From: Flexifilum sp963727545
GTDB lineage: Bacteria; Chloroflexota; Anaerolineae; Aggregatilineales; Phototrophicaceae
Direction of reading: 5' to 3'
Length of the DNA stretch: 64,000 nt
NCBI GenBank assembly: GCA_963727545.1
Contig: CAVSGS010000017.1
Span: forward strand, 1-64,000
Both the position numbers and the translations under genes were made by a program. Shown one piece after another: positions 43,889-53,325 of the stretch. A model generated the notes under the pieces. It saw nothing but the letters and a program-made list of their open reading frames with translations, was not told the DNA's origin and ran no database searches. How positions within the stretch are numbered: the first letter of the stretch is position 1; each line of letters starts with the position of its first letter.

Positions 43889-44662
43889 ATGCCCACAATT
43901 CCTGATGAACTGATTAATCTATCGCACGCCCTCGGTGACCCGAACCGCCGCTACGTCATCATCGGCGAGGGCAATACCTCGCTGCGCGTTGACGACCAAT
44001 CTTTTTTGGTCAAGGCGAGCGGGCAGCAGTTGGCGACGATCCCCGCTGCCGGGTTTGCCCACATTCAATTTGACCGCATCATGCAGTTGTTCGAGAATCC
44101 GCCCCAAACGCTGACCGAAGAACGCGACCTGCTGCGCGCCGCCCGTATGGACGAGTCGTCGGCATTCCCCTCGGTCGAGACGACCTTTCACGCCATGCTG
44201 CTGAGCGACTGCGGCGTCAACTGCGTCGCCCACACCCACCCGATCGCCATCAACCGCTTGATGTGCAGCCAGCACGCCGAAGCCTTCGCCCGGCACCGCA
44301 GCTTCCCCGACGAGGTCGTGCTCTGCGGACCGGAATCGGTCTACGTCCCCTACGTCGATCCGGGCTTGCCGCTGGCGCAGGAGATCCGCGTGCGCGTGCG
44401 CGCCTACATGGACAAGTACGGCGAAGCGCCTAAGGTGATCCTGCTGGCGAATCACGGCTTGATCGCGCTGGGCATGAACACCACCGAAGCCCTCAACGTC
44501 ACCGACATGTGCGTCAAGAGCGCCGAAATCCTCTGGGGCGTGCTCTCGGTCGGCGCGCCGGTCTTCCTCAGCGACGAGGAAGTCATGCACATCTACCGCC
44601 GCCCGGACGAGATTTACCGCCGCCAGATGTTCGCCGAGTCGCTGAAAGCGTCGCAGCCGTGA
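43889..44662 (+). CDS. Class II aldolase/adducin family protein (rhamnulose- or fuculose-phosphate aldolase type)
   Basis: 257 residues from ATG 43889 (AAAGG upstream, 11 bases); the longer frame from 43850 is a weaker start. The Zn-binding motif AHTHPIAINRL with HTH and the second NHGLIALG His are the core of the L-fuculose-phosphate/rhamnulose-phosphate aldolase family; VIIGEGNTSLRV and FLVKASGQQL are the N-terminal marks. The kinase start overlaps its stop (GTGA), so the product is likely a ketose-1-phosphate cleaved to dihydroxyacetone phosphate and lactaldehyde. Confidence 0.88.
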   Translation: MPTIPDELINLSHALGDPNRRYVIIGEGNTSLRVDDQSFLVKASGQQLATIPAAGFAHIQFDRIMQLFENPPQTLTEERDLLRAARMDESSAFPSVETTFHAMLLSDCGVNCVAHTHPIAINRLMCSQHAEAFARHRSFPDEVVLCGPESVYVPYVDPGLPLAQEIRVRVRAYMDKYGEAPKVILLANHGLIALGMNTTEALNVTDMCVKSAEILWGVLSVGAPVFLSDEEVMHIYRRPDEIYRRQMFAESLKASQP

Positions 44663-46102
44663 CCGAACAATCCGTCCTCGCGGTTGACCTCGGCGCCGAG
44701 TCCGGTCGCGTGATGCGGATCGGCTTCGATGGTCGCGCCTTTTCGATGGAAGAAATCCACCGTTTTCGCAATCAGCCGATCGAGTCGGCGAACGCGCTCC
44801 AGTGGAACGCGGTGCAGTTGTGGCACGACGTGCAGATCGGCATCGACAAGGCGCTGCGCCAGCACCAGATCGGCAGCATCGGCGTCTGTACGTGGGGCGT
44901 CGATTTCGCGCTGCTGGATCGCGCGGGCAACTTGATCGACAACCCCTATCACTATCGGGATCAGCGTTCGGTGCCGATGCTGGACTGGGTGTTCGGGCAG
45001 GTGCCCGCCCGCACCGTCTACGAGCGCACCGGCATCCAGATCATGAGCATCAATACGCTCTATCAGCTCGCCAGCTTGAAGGCGAACAACCGCCCTGACC
45101 TCGAACTCGCCGCGACGCTGCTGACCATCCCCTCGCTGTTTTACTACTGGCTCTGCGGCGTCAAAGTCGCCGAGTTCACCCACACGACCACCACCCAGAT
45201 GTTCAACCCGCGCCTGAATGCATGGGATACGCAAACGCTGGACGCGCTCGGCATTCCGCAGCACTTCTTGCCCGAAATCGTGCCGCCGGGGACGCGCCTC
45301 GGCAGCTATCGCGGCATCCCGGTGATCGCCACCGCCTCGCACGACACCGCCAGCGCCGTCGCCGCCGTCCCGACGCAAACCGAGGACTTCGCCTATCTGA
45401 GCAGCGGCACGTGGAGCTTGATCGGGCTGGAAATGCGCGAACCGGTCATCAACGACGCGGCATTCGACGCCGGTGTGACCAACGAAGGCGGCGTCGAGGG
45501 CACCTACTGCCTGATGCAAAACCTGATGGGCTTGTGGCTGGCGCAGCAGTCGCGCCGGGTGTGGGCAGCCGCGGGCACCGATTTGAGCTACGAGGATTTG
45601 ACCGCGCAGGCGGAAATCCGCCGCGCCCTTCCGCAGCCTATTCGACGCCAACGATCCGCGCTTCCTGCCGCCCGGCGATATGCCCGCCCGCATCCGCGAT
45701 TACTGCCGCGCGACCGGGCAGCCCGAACCGGAGACCGTCGATCAGGTGGCGCGCGCGATCTTCGAGAGCCTCGCCTTCAAGTACCGCGAAGTGCTGGACA
45801 AGCTCGCCAAGCTGACCGGGCGCGAGATCGATCACCTGCACATCGTCGGCGGCGGCAGTCGGAACCCGTTCCTGAACCAACTGACCGCCAACGCCATCGA
45901 TCGTCCGGTCTACGCCGGACCGGTCGAAGGCACCGCACTCGGCAACGCGCTGGTGCAGTTCATCGAACTCGGCGAGATCGGCAGCCTGCGCGAGGGGCGG
46001 CTCGCCATGAGCGAGACCATCTCGCCCAAAGTATTCACCCCGCAGCGCCACGCCGAATTCGAAGCGCAGTACGAACGCCTGCAAGTGCTGCAAAACCGCT
46101 GA
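44659..46102 (+). pseudogene. Rhamnulokinase-like FGGY kinase, frameshifted
   Basis: GTG 44659 overlaps the aldolase stop. The N-terminal domain is conserved: LAVDLGAESGRVMRIGF, SIGVCTWGVDFALLD, RSVPMLDWVF and MSINTLYQLASL, which are rhamnulokinase marks. The C-terminal half starts FDANDPRFLPPGDMPARI and runs to VGGGSRNPFLNQLTANAI, with GTALGNALVQFI before the stop. The frame changes by one base within about 45613-45635, which lies in the linker between the two halves. Without the change the protein is about 480 residues, right for RhaB. The fucose-like isomerase on the other strand and the aldolase make a deoxysugar pathway plausible. Confidence 0.85.
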
Positions 46103-46122
46103 CGTGCAAATAAATCGCTGGT

Positions 46123-46150
46123 GTAGGGGCGAGGCATGCCTCGCCCCTAC
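46123..46150. repeat. GTAGGGGC palindrome, identical to the copy at 30047
   Basis: 28 bp: GTAGGGGCGAGGCA and complement. It lies between the converging rhamnulokinase and PfkB stops and could serve as a bidirectional terminator. Confidence 0.85.
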
Positions 46151-46188
46151 GGTGATAGCCACCCATTCCTTAGCAGTAATTCGCGCCC

Positions 46189-47113
46189 TTAGCCGACGAT
46201 GCTAACGTCGCTCAGCACCGCCTCGAAATCGGCGCGCGTGAAGCTGCCCGCGCCCAAGCGCAGCGCGTTCGCGGTCCCTGCCGCCACGCCGTAGCGCAGC
46301 GCTTCGTCGAGCGCGAAGCCGCGCGTCAAACCGTAGATGATCCCGGCGAGCAGGCTGTCGCCCGAACCGACCGCGCTCTGGATCGGGCGCGGCGCGGGCT
46401 TGGCGTGCACGACCTGTGTCGCCGTCGCCAGCATCGCCCCCTCCGCCCCCAGCGACAGCACGATCATTGTCCCGTAGCGCTCGGCGGCAGCTTGAGCGGC
46501 TGGCGCGGCGTTTGTCGGGTCGAACGGCGTCCCGGTCAAGCCCTCGAATTCGTGCTCGTTGGGCTTGATCAGCGCCGGATGCGCCGCCACGCCCTGCGCC
46601 AGCGCTGCGCCGCTGCTGTCGAGGTAGACCGGCACCCCGGCTTCCTGCGCGATCGCGATCAACTGGGCGTAGAAATCCACCGGGACGCCCGCCGGGAGGC
46701 TCCCGGACAAGGCGACGGCGGCATAGTCCTTGATAATCGAACCGAACAGGTCGATCAGTTCCACCAGCTTTTCGGCGGGGATCGGCGCGCCGTTCTCGTA
46801 GAGTTCGGTTAGCGTGCCATTTTCAGGATCGAGGATCGAGAGGCAGGTGCGCAACTCGGACTCGGTGTGAACGAAGGTCGTGTTGATACCTTCGCGGTTC
46901 AGCGCGGTCTCGATGAATTGTCCGGCGAACCCGCCGACCCAACCGGTGACGACCGGGGTTTCGCCCAGCGTCTTCAGCGCCCGCGCGACGTTGCAGCCCT
47001 TGCCACCGGGCAGCGCCAGCAGCTGCTGCGGGCGGTGGATCGCGTTCAGGCGAAACGGGCGTGGTGACCGCCGTCTTGTCGATGGCGGCGTTCGCGGTCA
47101 CGCACAGGATCAC
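46189..47113 (-). pseudogene. PfkB-family 1-phosphofructokinase/tagatose-6-phosphate kinase, frameshifted
   Basis: GTG 47113 overlaps the aldolase stop. The first codons (MILCVTANAAIDKTAVTTP) are followed by an extra base in the run 47057-47059, then FRLNAIHRP, LALPGGKGCNVARALKTLGE, DPENGTLTELYENGAPI, AALALSGSLPAG-type KDYAAVALSGSLPAG, NEHEFEGLTG and AVGSGDSLLAG with the catalytic Asp. Conceptual length 307 residues. The enzyme would phosphorylate a ketohexose-phosphate to the bisphosphate for the class II aldolase immediately before it. Everything after the lesion is intact. Confidence 0.85.
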
Positions 47114-47988
47114 GATGCCACCTGCCCGACGCTGCTGAAGAAGCGAATCCGCTCGCGCACCGCCTCGACCATCGCGCTGCGCGCCGGTCCCAGCATCTTA
47201 CGCGGATCGACCACGCCGGGCTTCTCCGCCAGCGCCGCCCGCGCCGCGTCCATGAACACCTTGTTCAACTGCGTCGCCACGTTGACCTTGCTCAAGCCTA
47301 AGCGGATGCCCTCGGCGATGTGCGCGTCGGTCACGCCGGACGAGCCGTGCAGCACCAGCGGCAGATCGACTTTAGCGCGAATGCGACTCAACTGCGCCAG
47401 ATCGAGCGTCACGTGCTTGTCGGTGACGGCGTGCACCGACCCCAAAGCCACCGCCAGCGTATCGATCCCGGTGGCGGCGACGAACTCAACCGCTTCATCC
47501 GGGTCGGTCAGCGCTTCGATGTCGTCGGGGTGCTCGGAGACGACGCCCGGTTTCGGCACTTCGCCTAACTCCGCCTCGATGCAGACGCCGACGCGGTGCG
47601 CGACTTCGCTGAGCCGCCGCGTCGTCTCGACGTTCTCGTCGTAAGGCAGCAGACTGCCGTCGAACATCACCGAGGTATAGCCGAGGTCGAACGCCGCCAG
47701 CACTTCGTCATGGGTCGCGTGATCGACGTGCAGGGCAATCGGCGCAGCGACCAACTCGGCGGCGACGACGCCCGTCGCCGCGACGTATTTCAGTCCCAGC
47801 ATTTCGTCGCCGCTGCCGAGGTATTGCAGCGCCCGGTGGCTGACCTGCACAATCGCGGGTGCGCCTTCGGCTTCGGCAGCCAGCACGATCGCCTGAAGCT
47901 GCTCTAGCGTATTGATGTTGAACGCGCCGATGGCGAAATGCTCGCGCTGCGCCTGCTGGATCAGGCTTTTCGGATTAACGAGGGTCAT
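47110..47988 (-). CDS. Class II fructose/tagatose-bisphosphate aldolase
   Basis: 292 residues. The Zn ligands appear as ALHVDHATH (HxDH), EAELGEV (Glu) and VLHGSSGV (His), with AIGAFNINTLEQLQAI near the N-terminus and SKVNVATQLNKVF near the C-terminus. Both gatY/kbaY-type and fbaA-type proteins share these marks, and a tagatose-bisphosphate role is inferred from the GatD-like gene upstream. Its start overlaps the GatD-like stop and its stop overlaps the PfkB start, so the three are strongly coupled. Confidence 0.88.
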   Translation of the reverse strand: MTLVNPKSLIQQAQREHFAIGAFNINTLEQLQAIVLAAEAEGAPAIVQVSHRALQYLGSGDEMLGLKYVAATGVVAAELVAAPIALHVDHATHDEVLAAFDLGYTSVMFDGSLLPYDENVETTRRLSEVAHRVGVCIEAELGEVPKPGVVSEHPDDIEALTDPDEAVEFVAATGIDTLAVALGSVHAVTDKHVTLDLAQLSRIRAKVDLPLVLHGSSGVTDAHIAEGIRLGLSKVNVATQLNKVFMDAARAALAEKPGVVDPRKMLGPARSAMVEAVRERIRFFSSVGQVAS

Positions 47989-47991
47989 GCT

Positions 47992-49035
47992 TCACCCTCC
48001 GGCAGCAAAATGATCTTCTGATGCGGCAGTTCGTGCGCCGCGATCTGCTCGAAGACCTGCGGTCACCGACGACAGCGGGTAGTGATGCGAAATCATGGTG
48101 TCGATGTCCATTTCGCCGCTGAGCATGACATCGATAGTGTCGGTCCACTCGTGCCCCGGAAACGGTGCTGAGTAGGACATGAAGCAGCCGACCAACTTCA
48201 GTTCCCGCCGCATCATGTTCTCGATAAACGACATCGGCAGGCTGGCATCCATCGGCTGATTGCCGCCCAGCACCACCGATCCGCGCGGGCGCGTGACCTG
48301 AATCGTCTGCGCCAGCGCTTGCGGCGACCCCGACGCTTCGACCGCCAGATCGACACCATCGCCGCACAGCCGCTTGACTTCCGCCACCACGTCGACTTTT
48401 TGCGGATTGAGCGTCACGTGCGCGCCCAGTTTCCGCGCGATTTCGAGGTTTTCTTCGGTCACGTCGGTGCAGATGATCTGCGACGCGCCGAGAATGCGGA
48501 GCCACTGCACCACCATCAGCCCGATCGACCCCGCGCCGAGCACAATCGCGGTCTGCCCCGCCTTGAACTCGCCCAAGTCGAGGATGTGCCGCGCCACCGT
48601 CGATGGCTCGATCAGCGCCGCGACTTCGAAGCGCAGGTCGTCCGGGATCGGCAGCGCATTCCGCGCCGGGATCTCGACGAAATCGGCGAAACCGCCCGCC
48701 TGCCGCGACCCGATGAACGAGTAGCTGTGACAGGCAGAGTAGTAACCGCGCTCGCATTCCTCGCAGTGGAAACAGGGCACCAGCGGGATAATCGCCGCGC
48801 GAGTGCCGATCAGGTCGGGGCTGACGCCTTCGCCGACCGCCGCGATCACCCCGGCGACCTCGTGTCCGAGCACCAGCGGGTACATCCGGTGTCCCTTGGC
48901 AAAGCGGCTGATGTCCGAGCCGCAGATCGACGCTGCTTTGACTTCCAGCAAAACGTGATCCGCTGCCGGAGTCGGCTTGGGCACGTCCTGATAGGTGATT
49001 ACGCCTTTGTTTTCGAGTATTGCTGCTTTCATCAT
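47992..49035 (-). CDS. GatD-like zinc alcohol dehydrogenase, C-terminus frameshifted
   Basis: 347 residues as read. The domain order is a catalytic GroES-like half (SICGSDISRF, LGHEVAGVIAAVG) with the four-cysteine structural zinc loop (PCFHCEECERGYYSAC), then a Rossmann half (IVLGAGSIGLMVVQWL). FIGSRQAGGFADFVEI and YSAPFPGHEW resemble galactitol-1-phosphate 5-dehydrogenase. An extra base at 48059 shifts the last part; without it the frame would run EVFEQIAAHELPHQKIILLP to a TGA at 47985, overlapping the aldolase start at 47988. The lesion affects about 30 residues only, so some function is conceivable. The reaction would be galactitol-1-phosphate to tagatose-6-phosphate, or a related polyol-phosphate. 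Confidence 0.82.
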   Translation of the reverse strand: MMKAAILENKGVITYQDVPKPTPAADHVLLEVKAASICGSDISRFAKGHRMYPLVLGHEVAGVIAAVGEGVSPDLIGTRAAIIPLVPCFHCEECERGYYSACHSYSFIGSRQAGGFADFVEIPARNALPIPDDLRFEVAALIEPSTVARHILDLGEFKAGQTAIVLGAGSIGLMVVQWLRILGASQIICTDVTEENLEIARKLGAHVTLNPQKVDVVAEVKRLCGDGVDLAVEASGSPQALAQTIQVTRPRGSVVLGGNQPMDASLPMSFIENMMRRELKLVGCFMSYSAPFPGHEWTDTIDVMLSGEMDIDTMISHHYPLSSVTAGLRADRGARTAASEDHFAAGG

Positions 49036-49132
49036 CTTTCCTTTGATGTGTTGCTAACGAACCACGCGAAATTCCGCGCAATTTTGTGAGAACATAGCAA
49101 GAAGCAATCTAAGCAACCGCGCTAGTTGTCGC

Positions 49133-49160
49133 GTAGGGGCGAGGCATGCCTCGCCCCTAC
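49133..49160. repeat. GTAGGGGC palindrome, third copy of the GAGGCATGCCTC form
   Basis: 28 bp identical to the copies at 30047 and 46123, located in the 341-bp gap upstream of the GatD-like gene. The gap 49036-49376 has no gene; it also holds the 69-bp element at 49272. Confidence 0.85.
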
Positions 49161-49271
49161 AATCCAGACTCCACGAGAGCAAAGTGGGTTTTCAAACGAT
49201 CGCTTAAACCTCGTCGCTGTATCGAACTGTCGTCAAACCCCATCCTCAAATCTCCAAACAGACGAGGCACT

Positions 49272-49340
49272 CTCCCCTCCCTGAATTCGGGGAGGGGAAG
49301 CGCAAGGCAAACCGAAGGTTTGCACCGCGGGGGTGGGGTC
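49272..49340. repeat. 69-bp CTCCCCTCCCTGAATTC element, copy next to xylulokinase stop
   Basis: Contains two inverted repeats, CCCCTCC...GGAGGGG around GAATTC and GCAAACC-GAA-GGTTTGC, ending GGGGGTGGGGTC. The same 69 bases occur at 50974-51042, so the kinase gene 49377-50880 is flanked by direct repeats. A short form without the central 28 bases is at 55697-55736. Confidence 0.85.
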
Positions 49341-49376
49341 GAACAGCGACTTTTTCGATCCGCGCATACTGTGCCC

Positions 49377-50880
49377 CTACTTATACTTCTCCGCAATGCC
49401 CGCCAGCCGCTCGAAATCGCCGAGCAGCTGGCGCGAAACGTCGCGGTAGACGCCAAACAGATCGGCGTACTGCGCGTGACGCTGCGGCGACGGCGCGTAG
49501 ACCGTCCGCTGCGGCAGCAGGTGCTCGACGTAGCTGCTGATGTCGTCGTGCCAGCCGACGCCGTAAGCCGTCAGCGCGAACAAGCCGAGGCTGTGCCCGC
49601 CTTCGCCGCCGTCGCTCCGCCGCGCGACCACGAACGGCTTGCCGTAAACGTCCGCTTTGATCTGGCACCAGACCGCGCTCTGCGTCGCCCCGCCGGAGCC
49701 GAGGTACTCCTCGACGGCGACGCCCTTGGCTTCGGCGACCATCAAGTTGTCGTAGACGGCATAAGCGCAGCCCTCCATGATCGCGCGGATCATCTGGGCG
49801 CGGGTGGTCGCGTAGGACAGCCCGAAGAACACGCCGCGCGCGTCGCTGTTCCAGAGCGGCGTGCGCTCGCCCGCCATGTAGGGCACGAAGATCAAACCCG
49901 GCGCGGCGGTCGCCGCCTGCGCGCTCAGCGCCTCGAACGATTCATTCCCGCCCAACAGATCGCGGAACCAGCCGAGCGATCCGCCGCCGACCGTGCCCGC
50001 TTGCAGCAGGTATTGTCCGGGGATGACGTGATGCGAGAAGATCAACTGCGGCTCGACCACCACGTGATCGAGGCTGACGGCGAAGCCGCCCGCCTGCCCG
50101 CCCTGCTCGTTAGTCTGCCCCAGCCGCGTGACGCCGGAACCAAGCGCGCCCGATGCCGCGTCGAGGCAGCCCGCGATCACCGGGATGCCGGGACGCAAGC
50201 CGGTTTGCTCAGCGGCGGCGGACGTCAGCCTGCCGACGACCTCGGTGGTCGGGCACAGACGCGGCAGCTTCTCCAGCGGCACGCCGATCCGCGCTGCCGC
50301 GTCCGCGTCCCAGCGCTCGTTTGCCATGTCGAAGCAGTGATAGCCGTAGGCTTGGGTGAGATCGCAGGTGAACTCGCCGGTCAGCTTGGCGGCGATATAG
50401 CCCGACGCTCCCAGAAAATAGCGCGCCTGCTCGAAAACGTCCGGCGCGTGCTGCTTGAGCCAGACCAGTTTGGGCGTGATATAAGCGGCGTCAATCGGGT
50501 TGGCGTCCAGATTGATCAGCCGGTCGGCGTCGGGCAGGGCGTTGAGCCAGTCGGTTTCCGCCTGCGCCCGCCGATCCAGCCAGATCATCGCCGGGGCAAG
50601 CGGGACGCCGTTCGCATCGACCGGCAGCAGCGTCCAGCTAACGCCATCCGCGCCGATGCCGACGATCTCGTCCGGCTGCGCGCCGCTCGCCGCCAGCACG
50701 TCGCGGATGGTCGAGCAGACCGCTTGCCACCAGACCTCGCCGTCGATCTCCGCCCACAGCGGCTCCGGTCGATGCAGCGGATAGGCGGACAGACGCCGTC
50801 GCCACCGTCCGCCCCGTTTCGTCCCATAGTGCCGTCTTGGTGCTCGACGTTCCAACGTCAAGCGTAATAATGTAGGTCAT
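49377..50880 (-). pseudogene. Xylulokinase-like FGGY kinase, frameshifted
   Basis: Conceptual length about 500 residues. ATG 50880 begins MTYIITLDVGTSSTKTALW, DETGRTVATASV, and then an extra base at 50784-50785 shifts to YPLHRPEPLWAEIDGEVWWQ, GIGADGVSWTLLPVDANG, PAMIWLDRRA, IDAAYITPKLVWLK, the catalytic Asp in GCLDAASGALGSGV, MAGERTPLWNSDARG and LGSGGATQSAVW. These mark an FGGY xylulokinase/gluconokinase-like enzyme. The stop codon TAG lies inside a half copy of the GTAGGGGC repeat (bases 49377-49379 on the coding strand). In this module the kinase may phosphorylate a polyol or ketose; which is unknown. Flanked by 69-bp direct repeats. Confidence 0.85.
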
Positions 50881-50973
50881 AATAGCTCAATCATGCGGGT
50901 GTTTAAAAACACCGCTGCTGGGTCAAAAAGTCATCAAATTTGACGACGAACACTCCAAACAGGCGAAAGCACG

Positions 50974-51042
50974 CTCCCCTCCCTGAATTCGGGGAGGGGA
51001 AGCGCAAGGCAAACCGAAGGTTTGCACCGCGGGGGTGGGGTC
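50974..51042. repeat. 69-bp CTCCCCTCCCTGAATTC element, second copy
   Basis: Identical to 49272-49340 in all 69 bases, same orientation, 1702 bp apart. It sits between the aldo-keto reductase stop and the kinase start, where it may form hairpins in the operon mRNA. Equal sequences this close could recombine and delete the kinase gene. Confidence 0.85.
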
Positions 51043-51065
51043 AAAGCGCGACTTTTCAGCCACGC

Positions 51066-52100
51066 TCAAGGAGGCGTAACTTCGCCGTTGAGATCCCACA
51101 AATCTTCCCACGTTTGCCCATCTTTCCAGAGGAATACCTGTCCTTTGATCAACCGGCAGTTCCGGTCGATTCCGGCGATCGCCTGCATCTCAGCGTCGGT
51201 CAGCGGATCGCTGACCGCTGCCTGCAAGTTGCTCAGATAATAGGCACGATCCACCGCAAACGGGATTGGCACCTGCCCGCGCTGCACCGCCCACTTGATG
51301 CAGATCACTGCCGGGTGGACGCCGTGCCGCTGCGCGATCTCGACGATCACCGGGTCTTCGATGTCCACCGTGTCGCCGTCGGTGCGGTCGCGGTCGGGGC
51401 GGGTCGGCGAGCCAATCGGCGAGAAGCCGATCGGGACGATGCCGTTATCGCGCACGAACTCGAACAGTTCCGGCTGCTGGAAATGGGGATGGAGTTCCAT
51501 CTCGTTGGCGGCGGGCTGGATCGCCGCGTCGCGCAGCAGCAGTTTCAGTTTCGGGATCGTCATGTTCGACGTGCCGATGTGCCGCACTTTGCCCTGCTCG
51601 ACCAGCTTTTCCATCTGCCGCCACGTCTTCATGAAATTCTCGTGGATGTAGGGCTTGGCGTGCGGGTCGCGCGAGGAGCCGTCCACGCCCGGCGCATGGA
51701 AATTCGGGAAGGGCCAGTGCACGAGGTACAGGTCAAGGTAGTCGAGCTGAAGGTCTTTGAGCGACTGCTCGCAAGCGGGGATCACGTCCTGCTCGGCGTG
51801 CTTGTCGTTCCACAGCTTCGAGGTGACCCACAGTTCTTCGCGCTTGACACCGGCTGCCATCGCCTCACGCAAGGATTCACCGATCAACTGCTCGTTGGCG
51901 TAGACCGCCGCACAGTCGATGTGCCGGTAGCCGACCGCGATCGCGCCTTTGACGGCAGCGGCAATCTGTTCGCCGGAAAAGTGATCTGACCCGAAGGTGC
52001 CTAACCCCACGGCGGGAATCTTCGCGCCGGTATACACCGTTCGCTGCGGCACCGAAGCCGGATCGACGGCAGAGGCTGATTGGTCATTTGGCTGCATCAT
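51066..52100 (-). CDS. Aldo/keto reductase
   Basis: 344 residues from ATG 52100; a TTG ten codons earlier is possible. The catalytic tetrad is visible: Asp and Tyr in HIDCAAVYANE, Lys in VTSKLWN, and His in LYLVHWPFP. Further marks are GTSNMTIPKL, ANEMELHPHFQQ, GFSPIGSP and ICIKWAVQRGQ. It reduces or oxidises a sugar or polyol carbonyl with NADPH. The next gene is a LacI regulator on the same strand, and the kinase follows. Confidence 0.88.
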   Translation of the reverse strand: MMQPNDQSASAVDPASVPQRTVYTGAKIPAVGLGTFGSDHFSGEQIAAAVKGAIAVGYRHIDCAAVYANEQLIGESLREAMAAGVKREELWVTSKLWNDKHAEQDVIPACEQSLKDLQLDYLDLYLVHWPFPNFHAPGVDGSSRDPHAKPYIHENFMKTWRQMEKLVEQGKVRHIGTSNMTIPKLKLLLRDAAIQPAANEMELHPHFQQPELFEFVRDNGIVPIGFSPIGSPTRPDRDRTDGDTVDIEDPVIVEIAQRHGVHPAVICIKWAVQRGQVPIPFAVDRAYYLSNLQAAVSDPLTDAEMQAIAGIDRNCRLIKGQVFLWKDGQTWEDLWDLNGEVTPP

Positions 52101-52133
52101 AAACTCGCTTTCTTTGATGAAGACAATCAATAA

Positions 52134-53144
52134 CTAAGGCTGCGGGCTGGTTGGCGCACTGCTCGACTGCCGGATGATCAACTGCGTCGGCAAGATGATC
52201 TCCTGCGGCGCGCCCGGTTGCACCCCGGATAAGCGGTCGAGCAGCAGCGCCGTCGCTCGCCGCCCGATCTCGTAAGCCGGTTGGCGCACCACCGTCAGGA
52301 AAGACTCAAACCCGATCACGTCGAGCAAATCGTCAAACGCCGCGACGGAAATGTCTTCGGGCACGCGCAAACCGGCTTCGCGCACCGCCCGCAAGGCACC
52401 GATCACGATGAAGTTGTTACCGGCGAACAGGGCGGTTGGCTGATCCGTCGCCAGCACGCGCTGCGCCAATTCGTAACCGCTCAGAGCGGTATAGTCTCCG
52501 TAGTATTCGATAGCTTGCCCTTCCAGCCCGGCTTCGACCAAGGCGCGCCGGTAGCCCTCGATCCGGTCGACTGCCGTCGTCACCTCACGCGCGCCGCTCA
52601 ACGCCGCGATCCGCTTGTGTCCCAGATCGAGCAAATGCCGGGTGGCTTCGTAAGCGCCCAACTCGGAATCGCAGCGGACGATGTCGACGTCCAGCCCCGG
52701 CACGCGCCGATCCAGCACGACAAACGGGACGCCGCAGTCCTGCAAAAACTTGATCGACTCCGGCGACGAATACGCCGGAACCAGCAGCACGCCGTCCACC
52801 TGTTTCTGGATGACAACGTTCAGATACTCGGTTTCTTTGTCGCGAGATTCATCGGTATTGCAGAAGATGACGCTGAACCCCTGCTCGCTGGCGGTATCTT
52901 CGACGCCGCGCGCGATCGTCGTGAAAAACGGGTTAGTGATGTCGCTGATGATCAGCGCGAGGGTTTTGGTTTGCTTGAAACGGAGGCTGCGGGCGAGCGC
53001 ATTGGGCACGTAGTCCAGCTCGGCAATCGCCCGCTCAACTCGCTCGCGCGTTTTCGTGTTCACGTACCCGGAGTCGTTGATCACCCGCGAGACCGTCATC
53101 GGCGATACTCCCGCGAGTTTTGCGACGTCTTGCAGCGTGGTCAT
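52134..53144 (-). CDS. LacI-family transcriptional regulator
   Basis: 336 residues. HTH (LQDVAKLAGVSPMTVSRVINDSG) and the hinge (ERVERAIAELDYVPNALARSL) are standard, then KTLALIISDITNPFFTTIARGVEDTA and a sensor domain. It is the first gene of the minus-strand polyol/tagatose module (52134 down to 46189), separated from the aldo-keto reductase by 33 bases, and its 5' flank has a nested palindrome at 53188-53225. Confidence 0.92.
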   Translation of the reverse strand: MTTLQDVAKLAGVSPMTVSRVINDSGYVNTKTRERVERAIAELDYVPNALARSLRFKQTKTLALIISDITNPFFTTIARGVEDTASEQGFSVIFCNTDESRDKETEYLNVVIQKQVDGVLLVPAYSSPESIKFLQDCGVPFVVLDRRVPGLDVDIVRCDSELGAYEATRHLLDLGHKRIAALSGAREVTTAVDRIEGYRRALVEAGLEGQAIEYYGDYTALSGYELAQRVLATDQPTALFAGNNFIVIGALRAVREAGLRVPEDISVAAFDDLLDVIGFESFLTVVRQPAYEIGRRATALLLDRLSGVQPGAPQEIILPTQLIIRQSSSAPTSPQP

Positions 53145-53187
53145 GAAACTCTCGCTAACAACAATCCAAATCTGGAACCACTGACCG

Positions 53188-53225
53188 CGTTATGTTAACC
53201 ATAACATGGTATCCATACCATAACG
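53188..53225. promoter_or_regulatory. Nested palindromes upstream of the LacI regulator
   Basis: ATGGTAT-CC-ATACCAT (53206-53221) is a perfect inverted repeat. GTTATG-TTAAC-CATAAC (53189-53205) is another, and CGTTATG (53188-53194) also pairs with CATAACG (53219-53225). It is the only AT-rich patch in the region and 44 bases ahead of the LacI start at 53144. An autoregulatory operator is the likely use. Confidence 0.6.
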
Positions 53226-53325
53226 CGAATCCAGACCAGTGTCAACCGAACCATTGGCAGCTGTGAGCATCGATCCGGGGCACGTCGAAACTCAGAATGT
53301 GGGCGTAAATCCGCTGCCGGGAAAG

